This document shows, piece after piece, positions 34,675-44,313 of a DNA stretch of 64,000 bases. The notes beneath the pieces were generated by a model. That model had not been told where the DNA came from and did not search any database. It saw nothing but the letters and a program-made list of their open reading frames with translations. Both the position numbers and the translations under genes were made by a program. Numbering within the stretch: the first letter of the stretch is position 1; each line of letters starts with the position of its first letter. The stretch is from Halobacillus shinanisalinarum (GTDB lineage Bacteria > Bacillota > Bacilli > Bacillales > Halobacillaceae), in contig NZ_CP095074.1 in NCBI RefSeq assembly GCF_022919835.1, positions 3,760,001 to 3,824,000 on the forward strand, read 5' to 3'.

Positions 34675-35118
34675 ATGTTGAAATACAAGGTGAAAGTAGT
34701 AATGGAAAGAAACGATGAATTCACGGAGTACCTTCATCAGAAGATTATGGAATACAACAAAGAATTTTCTTTGCATCATAGTCTTATAAAACGTCAAGAC
34801 TCGACCCAGCCGATTAATATGATTGTGATGAATAGACATAATAAATGGGTTGGTGGGATGTCGGCAGAACTCTATTCTAACTGGCTTGAAATTGTCGACT
34901 TTTGGTTTGCCGAGTCGTATCGTGGGATAGGGATTGGAACAGAGTTACTTAATAAAGTAGAGTCTATAGCCAGAAAAAGGGGAGCTGATTATTCAATGAT
35001 TACGACATTTGAATTTCAGGCCAGAGCTTTTTATGAAGAGAAAGGGTATAAAATCGTTGGTGAATTGAAGGACTATCCACCAGGGTCAAGCTTTTATACC
35101 ATGGTAAAAGGTTTGTGA
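34675..35118 (+). CDS. GNAT-family N-acetyltransferase
   Basis: A 147-residue acetyltransferase. The acetyl-CoA-binding motif A is visible as ESYRGIGIGTELLNKVESIARKRG, with a following YEEKGYKIVG strand-helix. The substrate is not predictable. A GAGGTGA box sits close to the ATG. A short intergenic stretch leads to a Nudix gene, which may or may not be co-transcribed. Confidence 0.85.
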   Translation: MLKYKVKVVMERNDEFTEYLHQKIMEYNKEFSLHHSLIKRQDSTQPINMIVMNRHNKWVGGMSAELYSNWLEIVDFWFAESYRGIGIGTELLNKVESIARKRGADYSMITTFEFQARAFYEEKGYKIVGELKDYPPGSSFYTMVKGL

Positions 35119-35227
35119 GGATTAGTTTTGAAAGGAAGTGGAGTTGTGTGTTGCCGGACGCCGGGGACCAATCATATAATTACATAATCGTTTAAAATAG
35201 AGAGGACGACATACGAGGTGATTGGTT

Positions 35228-35704
35228 ATGAGCTATGTAGAAAACCTTAGAAAACTGGTTGGACACCGCCCGCTAATACTTGTCGGTTCTGTTGTAGTGA
35301 TCGTGAATAATGAGGGAGAAATTCTTCTTCAGCAGAGATGGTTTCCTGAAGGGGCATGGGGGCTCCCCGGGGGGTTAATGGAACTTGGCGAGTCAACAGA
35401 AGATGCAGCGAAGAGGGAAGTATTTGAGGAAACTCAGCTTTATGTCCATCATTTGGAGCTGCTCAACGTTTATTCTGGAGAGGACTATTTTACAATAGCA
35501 AAGAATGGTGATGAATTCTACTCTGTGACTATGGCCTATGTAACTTCTTCTTACACAGGTTGTTTACAGGTGGACCTTGAAGAGTCCATTCAATGTTGTT
35601 TCCTAAATCCTGCAGCTTTACCACAACAGATGGTAGGAAGTCATCGACAGATAATCGAGGACTATTTGCGTACTGATGGTATGAAAGTTGAGAAGGAAGA
35701 CTAG
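35228..35704 (+). CDS. Nudix hydrolase
   Basis: A 158-residue Nudix hydrolase with an intact Nudix box: GGLMELGESTEDAAKREVFE followed by ETQL. It is preceded by WGLPGG. Members hydrolyse nucleoside diphosphate derivatives, and the substrate is unknown. I placed the start at the ATG at 35228, 7 nt after GAGGTG; two earlier codons in frame have no spacing for an RBS. It is followed by its own terminator. Confidence 0.9.
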   Translation: MSYVENLRKLVGHRPLILVGSVVVIVNNEGEILLQQRWFPEGAWGLPGGLMELGESTEDAAKREVFEETQLYVHHLELLNVYSGEDYFTIAKNGDEFYSVTMAYVTSSYTGCLQVDLEESIQCCFLNPAALPQQMVGSHRQIIEDYLRTDGMKVEKED

Positions 35705-35716
35705 TTATGTTTAATG

Positions 35717-35756
35717 AGAGGACAAGATCTCATAACCAGGGGTCTTGTCCTTTTTA
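35717..35756 (+). terminator. Terminator after the Nudix gene
   Basis: AGGACAAGA - 15 nt - TCTTGTCCT is followed by TTTT. Confidence 0.8.
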
Positions 35757-35814
35757 AGTTGTTCATAAAGTCGCTCAAATCTCTTCGCCATTCGTAACAT
35801 GTTGATCCATATCT

Positions 35815-36282
35815 CTACAATTTCAAGCCGCTCCTGCTTTTAAAACGACGGAGCAATGTATGACTTTCAACCCTTGTAATCCCCTCAAGAGCATATAGTT
35901 CATTATTAATAAATGATTCAAGTTCTTTAAAGTCATTGACTAGGACATGCATATGCAGTGTACTTGGTCCTGTCATTTGATAACAGCTTGCTACATAAGG
36001 ATTATTTGCTAAATTCTCAGCAACTTCTACGAGTGAACGTGGTTCGCAATCCACTTCAAAAAAGGCAGATACTTTTTTGCCAACCTTTTCACTATTCACC
36101 ACCGCAGTAAATCTTTCAATAACCCCACAGTCAATGAGCTGGTTAACTCTTGAACGTACGGCAACACGTGAAAGTCCAAGGGTTTTCCCTATATCCGCAT
36201 AAGACAGACGACCATCTTCAATTAATAACTCGAGGATACGTTTATCCGTATCATCGATCTTCATCTTATAATCATCTTCCAT
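35815..36282 (-). CDS. Lrp/AsnC-family transcriptional regulator
   Basis: A 155-residue regulator. The N-terminal HTH (ILELLIEDGRLSYADIGKTLGLSRVAVRSRVNQLIDCGVI, about residues 14-53) is followed by the RAM ligand domain. An AGGTGG box lies 6 nt before the ATG. It is divergent from a peptide ABC transporter and gamma-glutamyltransferase operon, with inverted and direct repeats in the 339-bp spacer. It is therefore the likely local regulator responding to an amino acid, possibly a product of peptide breakdown; that link is inferred. Confidence 0.9.
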   Translation of the reverse strand: MEDDYKMKIDDTDKRILELLIEDGRLSYADIGKTLGLSRVAVRSRVNQLIDCGVIERFTAVVNSEKVGKKVSAFFEVDCEPRSLVEVAENLANNPYVASCYQMTGPSTLHMHVLVNDFKELESFINNELYALEGITRVESHTLLRRFKSRSGLKL

Positions 36283-36496
36283 AGGTTACCACCTAACATG
36301 ATCAATAGAATCTTTTTTACTAGATTCATTGTATTTTTTTCCATACTTAAACCCTTTCGTAAAAATAGTAGCATGAAGATTATTTTCTTTCAAATGAAAT
36401 CTGAATTTATTCAAAATACAAAAAAATGTGACCTTTTTCGCTGAAAGGGGTTTAAATATTTTGAAAATTGCATTATACTCATCACAACAACAAACG

Positions 36497-36576
36497 ATTG
36501 TTAATTTAAAGTGCACATTTAATTAACGATTGTAAATAAAAAGCGGGTGATAGCTTCTTAAAGTTAAATAACTTTA
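36497..36576. promoter_or_regulatory. Repeats in the lrp-like / ABC transporter divergent spacer
   Basis: An imperfect inverted repeat centred on GTGCAC has arms ATTGTTAATTTAAA / ATTTAATTAACGAT (11 of 14 matches), and AACGATTGT occurs twice in direct orientation. Downstream lies TAAAGTTA-AA-TAACTTTA (36559-36576). These are plausible binding sites for the Lrp-like regulator. Confidence 0.45.
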
Positions 36577-36621
36577 GAGTATGCACTTTCGAAATAATTA
36601 TATTAATAAAGGGGGGATAGT

Positions 36622-37563
36622 ATGGTAGGTTTAATAATAAAACGTTTTTTGCAGCTTTTACTTCTGCTTTTTGGAATTTCCTTTCTAGTATTTATGAGTA
36701 TGCACATTGCACCTGGAGATCCGGCAACAGTTATTGGAGGCCCTACAGCTACAGAGTCAGACATCGAGGCGATCCGAGAGGAATTGGGTTTAAATAAGCC
36801 TGTACTAGTCCAATATGTTGACTACATAAAAGGGGTTGTTCAAGGAGATCTCGGATATTCGTTCCAAAACAATCAATCGGTGGCGGAAGCAATTATTATA
36901 CGCTTTCCACAAACATTGAATTTAGCTATTGCCAGCATGATTGTAGCAATACTCATCGGTGTCCCAGCTGGAATTATTTCAGCAATTAAACAAAATTCCT
37001 GGTTTGACTTTTCGAGTACAACCGTTGCTCTCGCGGGAATTTCTATTCCAAACTTCTGGTTAGGCGCGATGCTGATTTTGATTTTCTCTGTCCAACTTCA
37101 ATGGCTACCTGTAGGTGGGTTGAGTGCCCCATTTTGGACTATTGAAGGGATAAAACAGCTGATCTTGCCCGCGATCACATTAGGAACAGCTTCAGCAGCG
37201 ATGATCGCAAGAATGAGCCGGTCCGCCATGCTGGAAGTGATTCGCGCCGATTATATACGGACAGCTAAAGCGAAAGGTGCAAAATCTTGGACGGTCATTT
37301 GGGTACACGCCTTAAGAAATGCGATGATTCCTGTTATTACAGTTATTGGGTTGAATTTTGGGTTTCTGCTTGGCGGCACAATTATTACAGAACAGGTTTT
37401 CGCAATTAATGGAGTAGGCCGATTGATGATTGATGCGATCGCTGCTCGTGATTTTCCAGTCGTACAAGGAACCGTGTTGTTGGTGGCAACGTTATTTGTC
37501 GTTGTAAATCTGCTTGTGGATATTATCTACGCACTTATTGATCCGAGAATTAGCTACGATTAA
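36622..37563 (+). CDS. Peptide/glutathione-type ABC transporter permease (DppB/GsiC family)
   Basis: A 313-residue permease with six membrane helices, an N-terminal GISFLVFMSMHIAPGDPATVIGG typical of DppB-type subunits and an EAA loop visible as DYIRTAKAKGAKSWTVIWVHALRNAMIPV. The RBS is AAGGGGGG. It is first of a five-gene import unit (two permeases, a lipoprotein, two ATPases) that leads into a gamma-glutamyltransferase. The gene order differs from dpp/opp because the binding-protein gene is third. Confidence 0.92.
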   Translation: MVGLIIKRFLQLLLLLFGISFLVFMSMHIAPGDPATVIGGPTATESDIEAIREELGLNKPVLVQYVDYIKGVVQGDLGYSFQNNQSVAEAIIIRFPQTLNLAIASMIVAILIGVPAGIISAIKQNSWFDFSSTTVALAGISIPNFWLGAMLILIFSVQLQWLPVGGLSAPFWTIEGIKQLILPAITLGTASAAMIARMSRSAMLEVIRADYIRTAKAKGAKSWTVIWVHALRNAMIPVITVIGLNFGFLLGGTIITEQVFAINGVGRLMIDAIAARDFPVVQGTVLLVATLFVVVNLLVDIIYALIDPRISYD

Positions 37564-37581
37564 AGAAGGGAGGTGTATACC

Positions 37582-38490
37582 ATGGCGAGCTCAGAATCTG
37601 TTGGCCATAGTCCAGTAAAACAAGGAATGAAACAGAGCAAGAAAGAGCGAATGTTAGTTAAAACCATTAAACGTATATTAAAAAATAAACTTGCTGTATT
37701 TGGACTTATTATCATTGCAATACAAGTGATTATGGCTATATTTGCACCTGTATTCGCGGGGTATGATCCTGTGGAACAGGATCTGCCAAGTGCTCAGCTT
37801 GGAGTTGGAGCTGAAGGACATTGGCTTGGAACTGATAATTATGGAAGGGATGTATGGTCACGCCTTGTTTTCGGGGCGAGAATCTCATTATTGGTTGGGA
37901 TTACCTCGGTTACGTTAGGACTAATTGGAGGAGTTACTTTAGGGCTGCTGTCGGGTTATTATAAGAAACTGGACGGGCCGATTATGCGTATCGTTGACTT
38001 GTTATTTGCTTTCCCAGGAATTTTGCTTGCGATGTTAATTATCGCTATGTTAGGTACGAGCTTAGTAAACGTAGTGATCGCAATCAGTATATGGTCAATT
38101 CCAACTTGCGCAAGAATTGTTCGAGGAAGTGTCTTAACCGTAAAGAAGCAAGAGTATATCTTGGCGATGAGATCTCTTGGAGCTAGCAGTTCTCGAATTC
38201 TATTAAAACATATTCTACCTAACTGTACAGCACCGATCATTGTCTTCGCTACGATGCGAATGGCGACGGCTATTTTATCAACAGCAGCTTTAAGTTTCTT
38301 AGGTTTAGGGGCACAGCCGCCTACACCTGAATGGGGAGCTATGATTGCCACGGGACAAGATTTTATGTTTACTTCCCCCCATTTAACAATTATTCCTGGT
38401 ATCGCTATTATGCTTGTAGTATTTGCTTTTAATGTTGTAGGAGATGGTTTAAGGGATGCGCTTGATCCTAATATGGATCTTGATACTTAA
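37582..38490 (+). CDS. Peptide/glutathione-type ABC transporter permease (DppC/GsiD family)
   Basis: A 302-residue permease partner. A cytoplasmic N-terminal tail is followed by LAVFGLIIIAIQVIMAIFAPVF, the periplasmic-loop motif HWLGTDNYGRDVWSRLVFGARISL and the EAA loop QEYILAMRSLGASSSRILLKHILPN. I chose the ATG at 37582, behind AGGGAGGTG, and not the GTG three codons earlier. It starts 18 nt after the first permease and is co-transcribed. Confidence 0.92.
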   Translation: MASSESVGHSPVKQGMKQSKKERMLVKTIKRILKNKLAVFGLIIIAIQVIMAIFAPVFAGYDPVEQDLPSAQLGVGAEGHWLGTDNYGRDVWSRLVFGARISLLVGITSVTLGLIGGVTLGLLSGYYKKLDGPIMRIVDLLFAFPGILLAMLIIAMLGTSLVNVVIAISIWSIPTCARIVRGSVLTVKKQEYILAMRSLGASSSRILLKHILPNCTAPIIVFATMRMATAILSTAALSFLGLGAQPPTPEWGAMIATGQDFMFTSPHLTIIPGIAIMLVVFAFNVVGDGLRDALDPNMDLDT

Positions 38491-38511
38491 TAATAAGAGG
38501 AGGTTTTTAGT

Positions 38512-40056
38512 ATGAAAAAACAACGTATTAAATGTGTTGCTTTTATTTTTTTAGTTCTTATAACTTTAATGGGGTGTAGTAGTGATACTTCACAGGAGGG
38601 GAGCGGTGAAAGTGGAGCGGATGTAAGTCAAGAGCTCACCTATGCTACTACATCAGATGTGGTAGGTCTTTCGCCGATTGATACGAACGATTCTGTATCC
38701 TCTGCAGTGATTGAGCAAGTATATGAAACGTTGTTTGTTAGGGATCCAGAAACAATGGAAATTAAGCCGCATTTAGCAGAATCCTATGAAACCCCAGATA
38801 ACACCACATGGGAGATTAAACTAAAAGAAGATATAACTTTTCATGATGGAACCCCCTTTAATGCCGAAGCCGTAAAATATACGTTTGAACAATTTATGAG
38901 TGAAGAGAGGGCTGCACCGCGTGCTTCTTTGCTCGAACCTGTAGAATCCATTGAAGTGAAGGATGAGTATACCGTTGTTATTAAAACGAAAGAGCCTTAT
39001 GGTCCTTTGCTTGCAGCATTGTCCCATACAAACGCTTCTATTGTAAGCCCGGAGGCTGATAAAGGTGGGGACTTAAACCAAAACCCAGTTGGTACCGGAC
39101 CGTTTGTTTTTGAAGAATGGGTACAAGGTGACCATGTTTCCCTTTCTGCAAATGAAGATTATTGGCAAGGAGCTCCCCAACTTAAGAATGTCACAATGAA
39201 AGTCGTCCCTGAGTATTCCACTGCTGTTTCCATGCTGCAGACGGGTGAAGTTCAATTTATAGATGCGATCCCGACTGAACAGCTTCCGCGTATTGAATCA
39301 TTGAAAAATGTAGAGGTTCAAAAGAGGGAAGGAACCCCTGTTTATTATCTAGGTTTCAATATGAATAAAGAACCTTTTAATGATATTAACTTTAGGAAAG
39401 CCGTTTCTCATGCGATCGACCGTGAAGCTTACGTGAAGCAGCTGAATGGATTAGGTATAAAAAATGAAAGCCTTATTGGACCAAAAGTATTTGGCTATAA
39501 TGAGGAAGCTGCAGATGCAGGGTATAGCTATGATCCGGAAAAAGCGAAGCAGCTTATTGAAGAAAATGGATTTGGAGGTCAGGAAATTACGTTACTTGCT
39601 GCAAATCGTGAATCTTATATGAAGATGGCGGAAATAGTTCAAGCCCAGTTAACGGAGGTTGGACTTAATGTTGAGATTGAAACAATGGAATGGGGAACAT
39701 TCCTAGATACTACTACTGAAGGAAACTTCCAAATGACATTCCTTGGCTGGTCAAACAGTACAGCTGACGGCAGTGAGCTGCTATATCCGAACTTACATTC
39801 CGATAATATTGGTTCATCTAACCGTATGTCCTACAGTAATAGTGATTTTGACCAGCTTGTTAAGGAATCGCGGGAGACTGTAGATCAAGAAGTAAGAAGA
39901 CAAAAGCTGATAGAAGCAAATCAAATAGCTGTTGAGGATGCTGTTTGGGTACCTATGCACCACGGAGTGGTTACTGTAGCTTATGATAAATCTGTGAAAG
40001 GATTGCAGATTGATCCAACAGGACAATGGTCACTTTATAACGTCCACAGAGAGTAG
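38512..40056 (+). CDS. ABC transporter substrate-binding lipoprotein (family 5)
   Basis: A 514-residue SBP_bac_5 protein. The lipoprotein signal peptide has a lipobox LMGCS with Cys22, so the protein is anchored outside the membrane. The family core follows: LAESYETPDNTTWEIKLKEDITFHDGTPFNAEAVKYTFE and PVGTGPFVFEEW. It binds peptides, glutathione or related compounds for the adjacent permease. The RBS is AGAGGAGG. The C-terminus has the usual WVPMHHGVVTVAYDKSVKGL. Confidence 0.92.
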   Translation: MKKQRIKCVAFIFLVLITLMGCSSDTSQEGSGESGADVSQELTYATTSDVVGLSPIDTNDSVSSAVIEQVYETLFVRDPETMEIKPHLAESYETPDNTTWEIKLKEDITFHDGTPFNAEAVKYTFEQFMSEERAAPRASLLEPVESIEVKDEYTVVIKTKEPYGPLLAALSHTNASIVSPEADKGGDLNQNPVGTGPFVFEEWVQGDHVSLSANEDYWQGAPQLKNVTMKVVPEYSTAVSMLQTGEVQFIDAIPTEQLPRIESLKNVEVQKREGTPVYYLGFNMNKEPFNDINFRKAVSHAIDREAYVKQLNGLGIKNESLIGPKVFGYNEEAADAGYSYDPEKAKQLIEENGFGGQEITLLAANRESYMKMAEIVQAQLTEVGLNVEIETMEWGTFLDTTTEGNFQMTFLGWSNSTADGSELLYPNLHSDNIGSSNRMSYSNSDFDQLVKESRETVDQEVRRQKLIEANQIAVEDAVWVPMHHGVVTVAYDKSVKGLQIDPTGQWSLYNVHRE

Positions 40057-40066
40057 GGGTGAGACA

Positions 40067-41071
40067 ATGGAACAACTATTAGAAGTGAACAACCTAGTTA
40101 CCTCATTTAAAACAGCGGGCCAAAAGGTGTCCGCTGTTCGAGGGGTCTCTTTTTCTGTCAATCGTGGTGAGACCTTATGCATTGTCGGTGAGTCTGGCTG
40201 CGGGAAGAGTATCACAACATTATCCGTAATGGGATTGCTCCCTAACAATGGCGAGATATCAGAAGGATCCGTTAAGTTTAATGGTGAAGAGTTGACTGCT
40301 AAAAAGAAAGAGGATATGAGAAAGTTGCGCGGGAATGAAATTTCAATGATCTTTCAGGAGCCTATGACCGCATTAAATCCTGTATTCACTGTAGGCTATC
40401 AGTTGATGGAGCCACTGAAAATACACACGAAACTGTCAAAAGCGGAAGTTAAGCATAAGGCTATTGATTTGTTAAACAAAGTAGGGATACCTAATCCTGA
40501 GAAAAGATTAAAGCAACACCCTCATGAGCTAAGTGGTGGTATGAGACAACGAGTTATGATCGCGATCGCACTTGCCTGTAACCCTTCGCTTCTGATTGCG
40601 GATGAACCTACAACAGCACTTGATGTAACGATCCAGGCGCAGATCCTTGATCTCATCGATGATCTAAAAGAAGATTTAGGGATGGGAGTGGTCATGGTTA
40701 CCCACGATATGGGTGTTGTGGCTGAAGTGGCTGACCATGTAATGGTAATGTATGCAGGCCATGTTGTTGAAACAGGGACAGTAGAAGAAATCTTTTCAAA
40801 TCCTAGTCACCCTTATACGAAGGGACTGCTTGCGTCTGTCCCGAATGTTGACGATGCAAACCAATCACTTGAAGCGATCCCTGGTTCTTTACCTAATATA
40901 AATGAAGAGATCGAAGGATGCAGATTCCATCCAAGGTGTCCATTTGCTACAGAAAAGTGTAAACAAGAAGATCCGCCACACTTTTCCATCTCTTCTAGTC
41001 ATCAATCGAAATGCTGGTTACAGGAAGAGGAGGTGACCAAAGATGAGTCTTACGACAAAGCCCTTTCTTGA
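40067..41071 (+). CDS. ABC transporter ATP-binding protein (DppD family)
   Basis: A 334-residue ATPase. Walker A is GESGCGKS, the signature is LSGGMRQRVMIA, Walker B is LLIADEPTTALD and the switch is VTHDMG. A C-terminal oligopeptide-type extension carries the Cys cluster CRFHPRCPFATEKC. I chose the ATG at 40067, which has AGGGGTGAG upstream; a longer frame reaches into the preceding gene. The end overlaps the next ATPase gene by 29 nt. Confidence 0.93.
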   Translation: MEQLLEVNNLVTSFKTAGQKVSAVRGVSFSVNRGETLCIVGESGCGKSITTLSVMGLLPNNGEISEGSVKFNGEELTAKKKEDMRKLRGNEISMIFQEPMTALNPVFTVGYQLMEPLKIHTKLSKAEVKHKAIDLLNKVGIPNPEKRLKQHPHELSGGMRQRVMIAIALACNPSLLIADEPTTALDVTIQAQILDLIDDLKEDLGMGVVMVTHDMGVVAEVADHVMVMYAGHVVETGTVEEIFSNPSHPYTKGLLASVPNVDDANQSLEAIPGSLPNINEEIEGCRFHPRCPFATEKCKQEDPPHFSISSSHQSKCWLQEEEVTKDESYDKALS

Positions 41072-42017
41072 AGTGAATCAAGTTAAAAAATACTTTCCTG
41101 TTAAAAGCAGTTTACTTAAAAGAACAAAAGCCAATGTTCAGGCTGTTGAGAACGTATCTGTTGATGTGTTAGAGGGAGAGACCATGGGAATTGTCGGTGA
41201 ATCCGGCTGTGGGAAGTCTACTCTTGGTCGTACGATTTTAGGTCTTGAGGAGCTTACGGAAGGGTCGATAAAGTTTCGAGGAGAAGAAATTGGAGGACTA
41301 TCAGAAAAAAAACTAAAAAATTTTAAAAAAGAGATGCAAATGATTTTTCAAGATCCATATGCTTCACTAAATCCTCGGCAGCGTGTTGGGGATGCCCTTG
41401 AAGAACCGTTTATTATTCATACAAAAGTGGGGAAAAAAGAGCGTGAGCAGCGGGTAAAAGACCTGCTAGTCGAAGTCGGACTAAAGGAAGAACATGCAGA
41501 ACGTTATCCCCATGAATTCAGTGGAGGACAGAGGCAAAGGATCGGGATCGCTCGGGCGATATCGCTGAATCCGTCCCTGATTGTATGTGATGAGGCGGTC
41601 TCTGCCCTTGATGTTTCTGTTCAAGCGCAAATTATACAATTGCTAAAGAACCTTCAGCAAGATCACCAGCTAACCTACCTATTTATCTCGCACGACTTAG
41701 GGGTAGTTAGACATATGTGTGATCGAGTCCTTGTGATGTACTTAGGAGCTACGGCGGAACTTGCTTTCTCGGAGGAACTGTATGCTAATCCATTGCATCC
41801 TTATACGCAGGCCCTTCTTTCTGCCATTCCAAGGCCTATACCAGGAAAGAAAAAGGAACGAGTGCGATTAGACGGAGATTTGCCGAATCCTGCTGATTAC
41901 CCGTCCGGCTGTCCCTTTCACACACGCTGTCCGCTTGCTCATGACCGCTGCCGTGAGGAGAGACCAGAATGGAGAGAGGTTAAACCCAATCATTTTGTAG
42001 CTTGTCATGAAGTATAA
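41043..42017 (+). CDS. ABC transporter ATP-binding protein (DppF family)
   Basis: A 324-residue second ATPase of the transporter. Walker A is GESGCGKST, the signature is FSGGQRQRIGIA, Walker B is LIVCDEAVSALD, and the C-terminal Cys-containing tail is CPFHTRCPLAHDRC. It overlaps the previous gene and completes the five-part importer. The next gene is gamma-glutamyltransferase, 61 nt on. Confidence 0.93.
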   Translation: MSLTTKPFLEVNQVKKYFPVKSSLLKRTKANVQAVENVSVDVLEGETMGIVGESGCGKSTLGRTILGLEELTEGSIKFRGEEIGGLSEKKLKNFKKEMQMIFQDPYASLNPRQRVGDALEEPFIIHTKVGKKEREQRVKDLLVEVGLKEEHAERYPHEFSGGQRQRIGIARAISLNPSLIVCDEAVSALDVSVQAQIIQLLKNLQQDHQLTYLFISHDLGVVRHMCDRVLVMYLGATAELAFSEELYANPLHPYTQALLSAIPRPIPGKKKERVRLDGDLPNPADYPSGCPFHTRCPLAHDRCREERPEWREVKPNHFVACHEV

Positions 42018-42078
42018 CCGTTTATCTTTTTTCATGATCAAACACAGATAATATTTGAATTTAGAGAGGAGAAAGAAT

Positions 42079-43692
42079 GTGGATCACATCGACTACCTTT
42101 ATCAACCTTATACAACCAATCGAGTAAGTACTGTCGCACATAAAGGGATGGTTGCAACCTCCCAACCGCTAGCATCTCAAGCCGGATTAGATATTCTCAA
42201 ACAAGGCGGTAACGCAATTGATGCAGCTATTGCCACAGCAGCTATGTTAACGGTAGTAGAACCTACATCGAACGGCATCGGTGGAGATGCCTTTGCTCTC
42301 GTTTGGACGAAAAATAAACTGTACGGCTTGAACGGAAGCGGGCATGCCCCGTCATCTTTGTCTATACAAGAGATTAAGAAGCGTGGATATGATAAAATCC
42401 CAAAATTTGGATTCGTACCCGTAACCGTCCCTGGCGTTCCAGGAGCCTGGGCGGAGCTGTCAAAAAGGTTTGGCAAGCTACCCTTTAAGGACGTGCTAGC
42501 TCCTGCCATTCAATATGCGGAAGAAGGCTTTCCTATTTCACCAGTACTCGGAAAGTTCTGGAACTCAGCGGCCGAGAAGTACAAGGAAACACTTAAGGGA
42601 GAAGAATTTCAACATTGGTTTGATACGTTCGCTCCTAACGGCCATGCGCCGCGGGTCGGCGAACATTGGAGCTCACAAGGTCACGCCGATACACTCCGAA
42701 AAATTGCTGATACAAAGTCTGAAGATTTTTACCATGGTGAGCTGGCCGATCAAATCGAACAGTTTTCCATCAAGCATGACGGATTTATTCGAAAGGAAGA
42801 TTTGAAAAACTATCAACCAGAGTGGGTTGATCCTATTTCGGTAAATTATAGGGGCTATGATGTATGGGAGATTCCGCCAAACGGCCAGGGAATTGTAGCA
42901 CTGTCTGCTTTAAATCTATTAAAAGGTTTCCAAATAGAAGAAAAGGAGTCCGTGAACACGTATCATAAGCAAATTGAAGCTATGAAACTAGCCTTTGCTG
43001 ACGGGCAAAAGTTTGTTGCAGAGCCTGATCATATGGAATTTGATTATCAAACCCTTTTAGATGATCAGTATGCGAGTGAACGCAGAAAGCTCATTTCTGA
43101 GGAGGCACTCACTCCTGAGCCAGGGCAACCTCCTAAAGGGGGGACGGTTTATTTAGCAACAGCGGATGATGAAGGCAATATGGTGTCCTTTATTCAAAGT
43201 AATTATATGGGCTTTGGCTCAGGACTTGTCGTTCCAGGGACTGGTATTGCCTTACAAAACCGTGGTCATAATTTTTCATTAGACGAGAATCATGCAAATG
43301 CGCTAGCCGGAAACAAACGCTCCTATCACACGATTATCCCAGGCTTCCTCACCAAAGGGGACGATCCTGTTGGACCATTTGGAGTGATGGGAGGATTCAT
43401 GCAGCCACAAGGCCACGTGCAAGTCGCTATGAATACGATAGATTTCCATTTGAACCCGCAAGCTGCACTTGATGCCCCGCGTTGGCAGTGGATGGAGAAT
43501 AAAACGGTGTGGGTGGAACCGAGTTTCCCTAGCCATGTAGCAGAAGCTTTAGCAAGAAAAGGTCATAAAATTGAAGTGCAGCTCGAGACCGGCGCTTTTG
43601 GCCGCGGGCAAATCATTTGGCGTGATAAACATACCGGAACGTTATTTGGCGGAACAGAATCGCGCACAGATGGAACCATATCCGCTTATTAA
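42079..43692 (+). CDS. Gamma-glutamyltransferase family protein, no signal peptide
   Basis: A 537-residue Ntn hydrolase of the GGT family. The N-terminal domain reads GMVATSQPLASQAGLDILKQGGNAIDAAIAT and VVEPTSNGIGGDAFAL. The processing site with catalytic Thr is in PKGGTVYLATADDEGNMVSF, and a GSG-type glycine loop follows (GFGSGLVVPGTG). I chose the GTG at 42079, behind AGAGGAGA. There is no signal peptide, so the enzyme is probably cytosolic and acts on imported gamma-glutamyl compounds from the adjacent transporter. Other members of this branch act on different amides, so the exact substrate is open. Confidence 0.88.
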   Translation: MDHIDYLYQPYTTNRVSTVAHKGMVATSQPLASQAGLDILKQGGNAIDAAIATAAMLTVVEPTSNGIGGDAFALVWTKNKLYGLNGSGHAPSSLSIQEIKKRGYDKIPKFGFVPVTVPGVPGAWAELSKRFGKLPFKDVLAPAIQYAEEGFPISPVLGKFWNSAAEKYKETLKGEEFQHWFDTFAPNGHAPRVGEHWSSQGHADTLRKIADTKSEDFYHGELADQIEQFSIKHDGFIRKEDLKNYQPEWVDPISVNYRGYDVWEIPPNGQGIVALSALNLLKGFQIEEKESVNTYHKQIEAMKLAFADGQKFVAEPDHMEFDYQTLLDDQYASERRKLISEEALTPEPGQPPKGGTVYLATADDEGNMVSFIQSNYMGFGSGLVVPGTGIALQNRGHNFSLDENHANALAGNKRSYHTIIPGFLTKGDDPVGPFGVMGGFMQPQGHVQVAMNTIDFHLNPQAALDAPRWQWMENKTVWVEPSFPSHVAEALARKGHKIEVQLETGAFGRGQIIWRDKHTGTLFGGTESRTDGTISAY

Positions 43693-43728
43693 GGCTATGA
43701 AAGGATAGAGATGAGAGGGGATGAGAGT

Positions 43729-44313
43729 ATGATACAGCATTGGAATCTCTTCCTGGCTTTTTTTCGGGTAGGTATGCTTGGATATGGCGGCGGCCCGTCC
43801 TCTATTCCACTCGTGCACAAAGAAGTTGTAGAAAAGTACAAATGGCTATCTGACGATGATTTTGCCGATATCCTTGCTCTAGGTAACTCACTGCCGGGCC
43901 CGATTGCTACGAAAATGGCAGGGTATATCGGATACAGAGTCTCTGGAATTCTTGGCATGCTAAACGCTGTTCTTGCTACCATTATCCCAACGATTGCGAT
44001 CATGATTATTCTCATTACTTCATTAAATAGCTTTCGTGAACAGCCATGGGTGAACGGAATGACACAAGCTGTCGTTCCTGTTGTTGGTGTGATGCTTGCA
44101 ACACTTACCTACGACTTTCTTAAGAAGGCAAAAGTGAATTTAGGATGGTTGACAACATTGTTACTGGGAGCAGGATCCCTCATTTTAATAGAATGGGCAG
44201 GCATCCATCCGGGCTTAATTATTTTCGCTCTTCTTCTAGTTGCCTTAATTAGACCTATGGGCAAAAAGGGGAAAGACACCAAGGTATATGTAAATAAGGA
44301 GCAATCCTCATGA
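43729..44313 (+). CDS. Chromate transporter, first half (short-chain CHR)
   Basis: A 194-residue half-size CHR protein. The CHR motifs GYGGGPSSIPLVHKEVV and ALGNSLPGPIATKMAGYIGYR are visible, followed by about five membrane helices. Short CHR proteins work as heteromeric pairs with the next gene; chromate efflux is known for some, but the natural role is often unclear. The start is either the ATG at 43729 (AGAGGGGA 7 nt upstream) or 43711. It is 36 nt after the GGT gene, so possibly still the same transcript. Confidence 0.88.
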   Translation: MIQHWNLFLAFFRVGMLGYGGGPSSIPLVHKEVVEKYKWLSDDDFADILALGNSLPGPIATKMAGYIGYRVSGILGMLNAVLATIIPTIAIMIILITSLNSFREQPWVNGMTQAVVPVVGVMLATLTYDFLKKAKVNLGWLTTLLLGAGSLILIEWAGIHPGLIIFALLLVALIRPMGKKGKDTKVYVNKEQSS

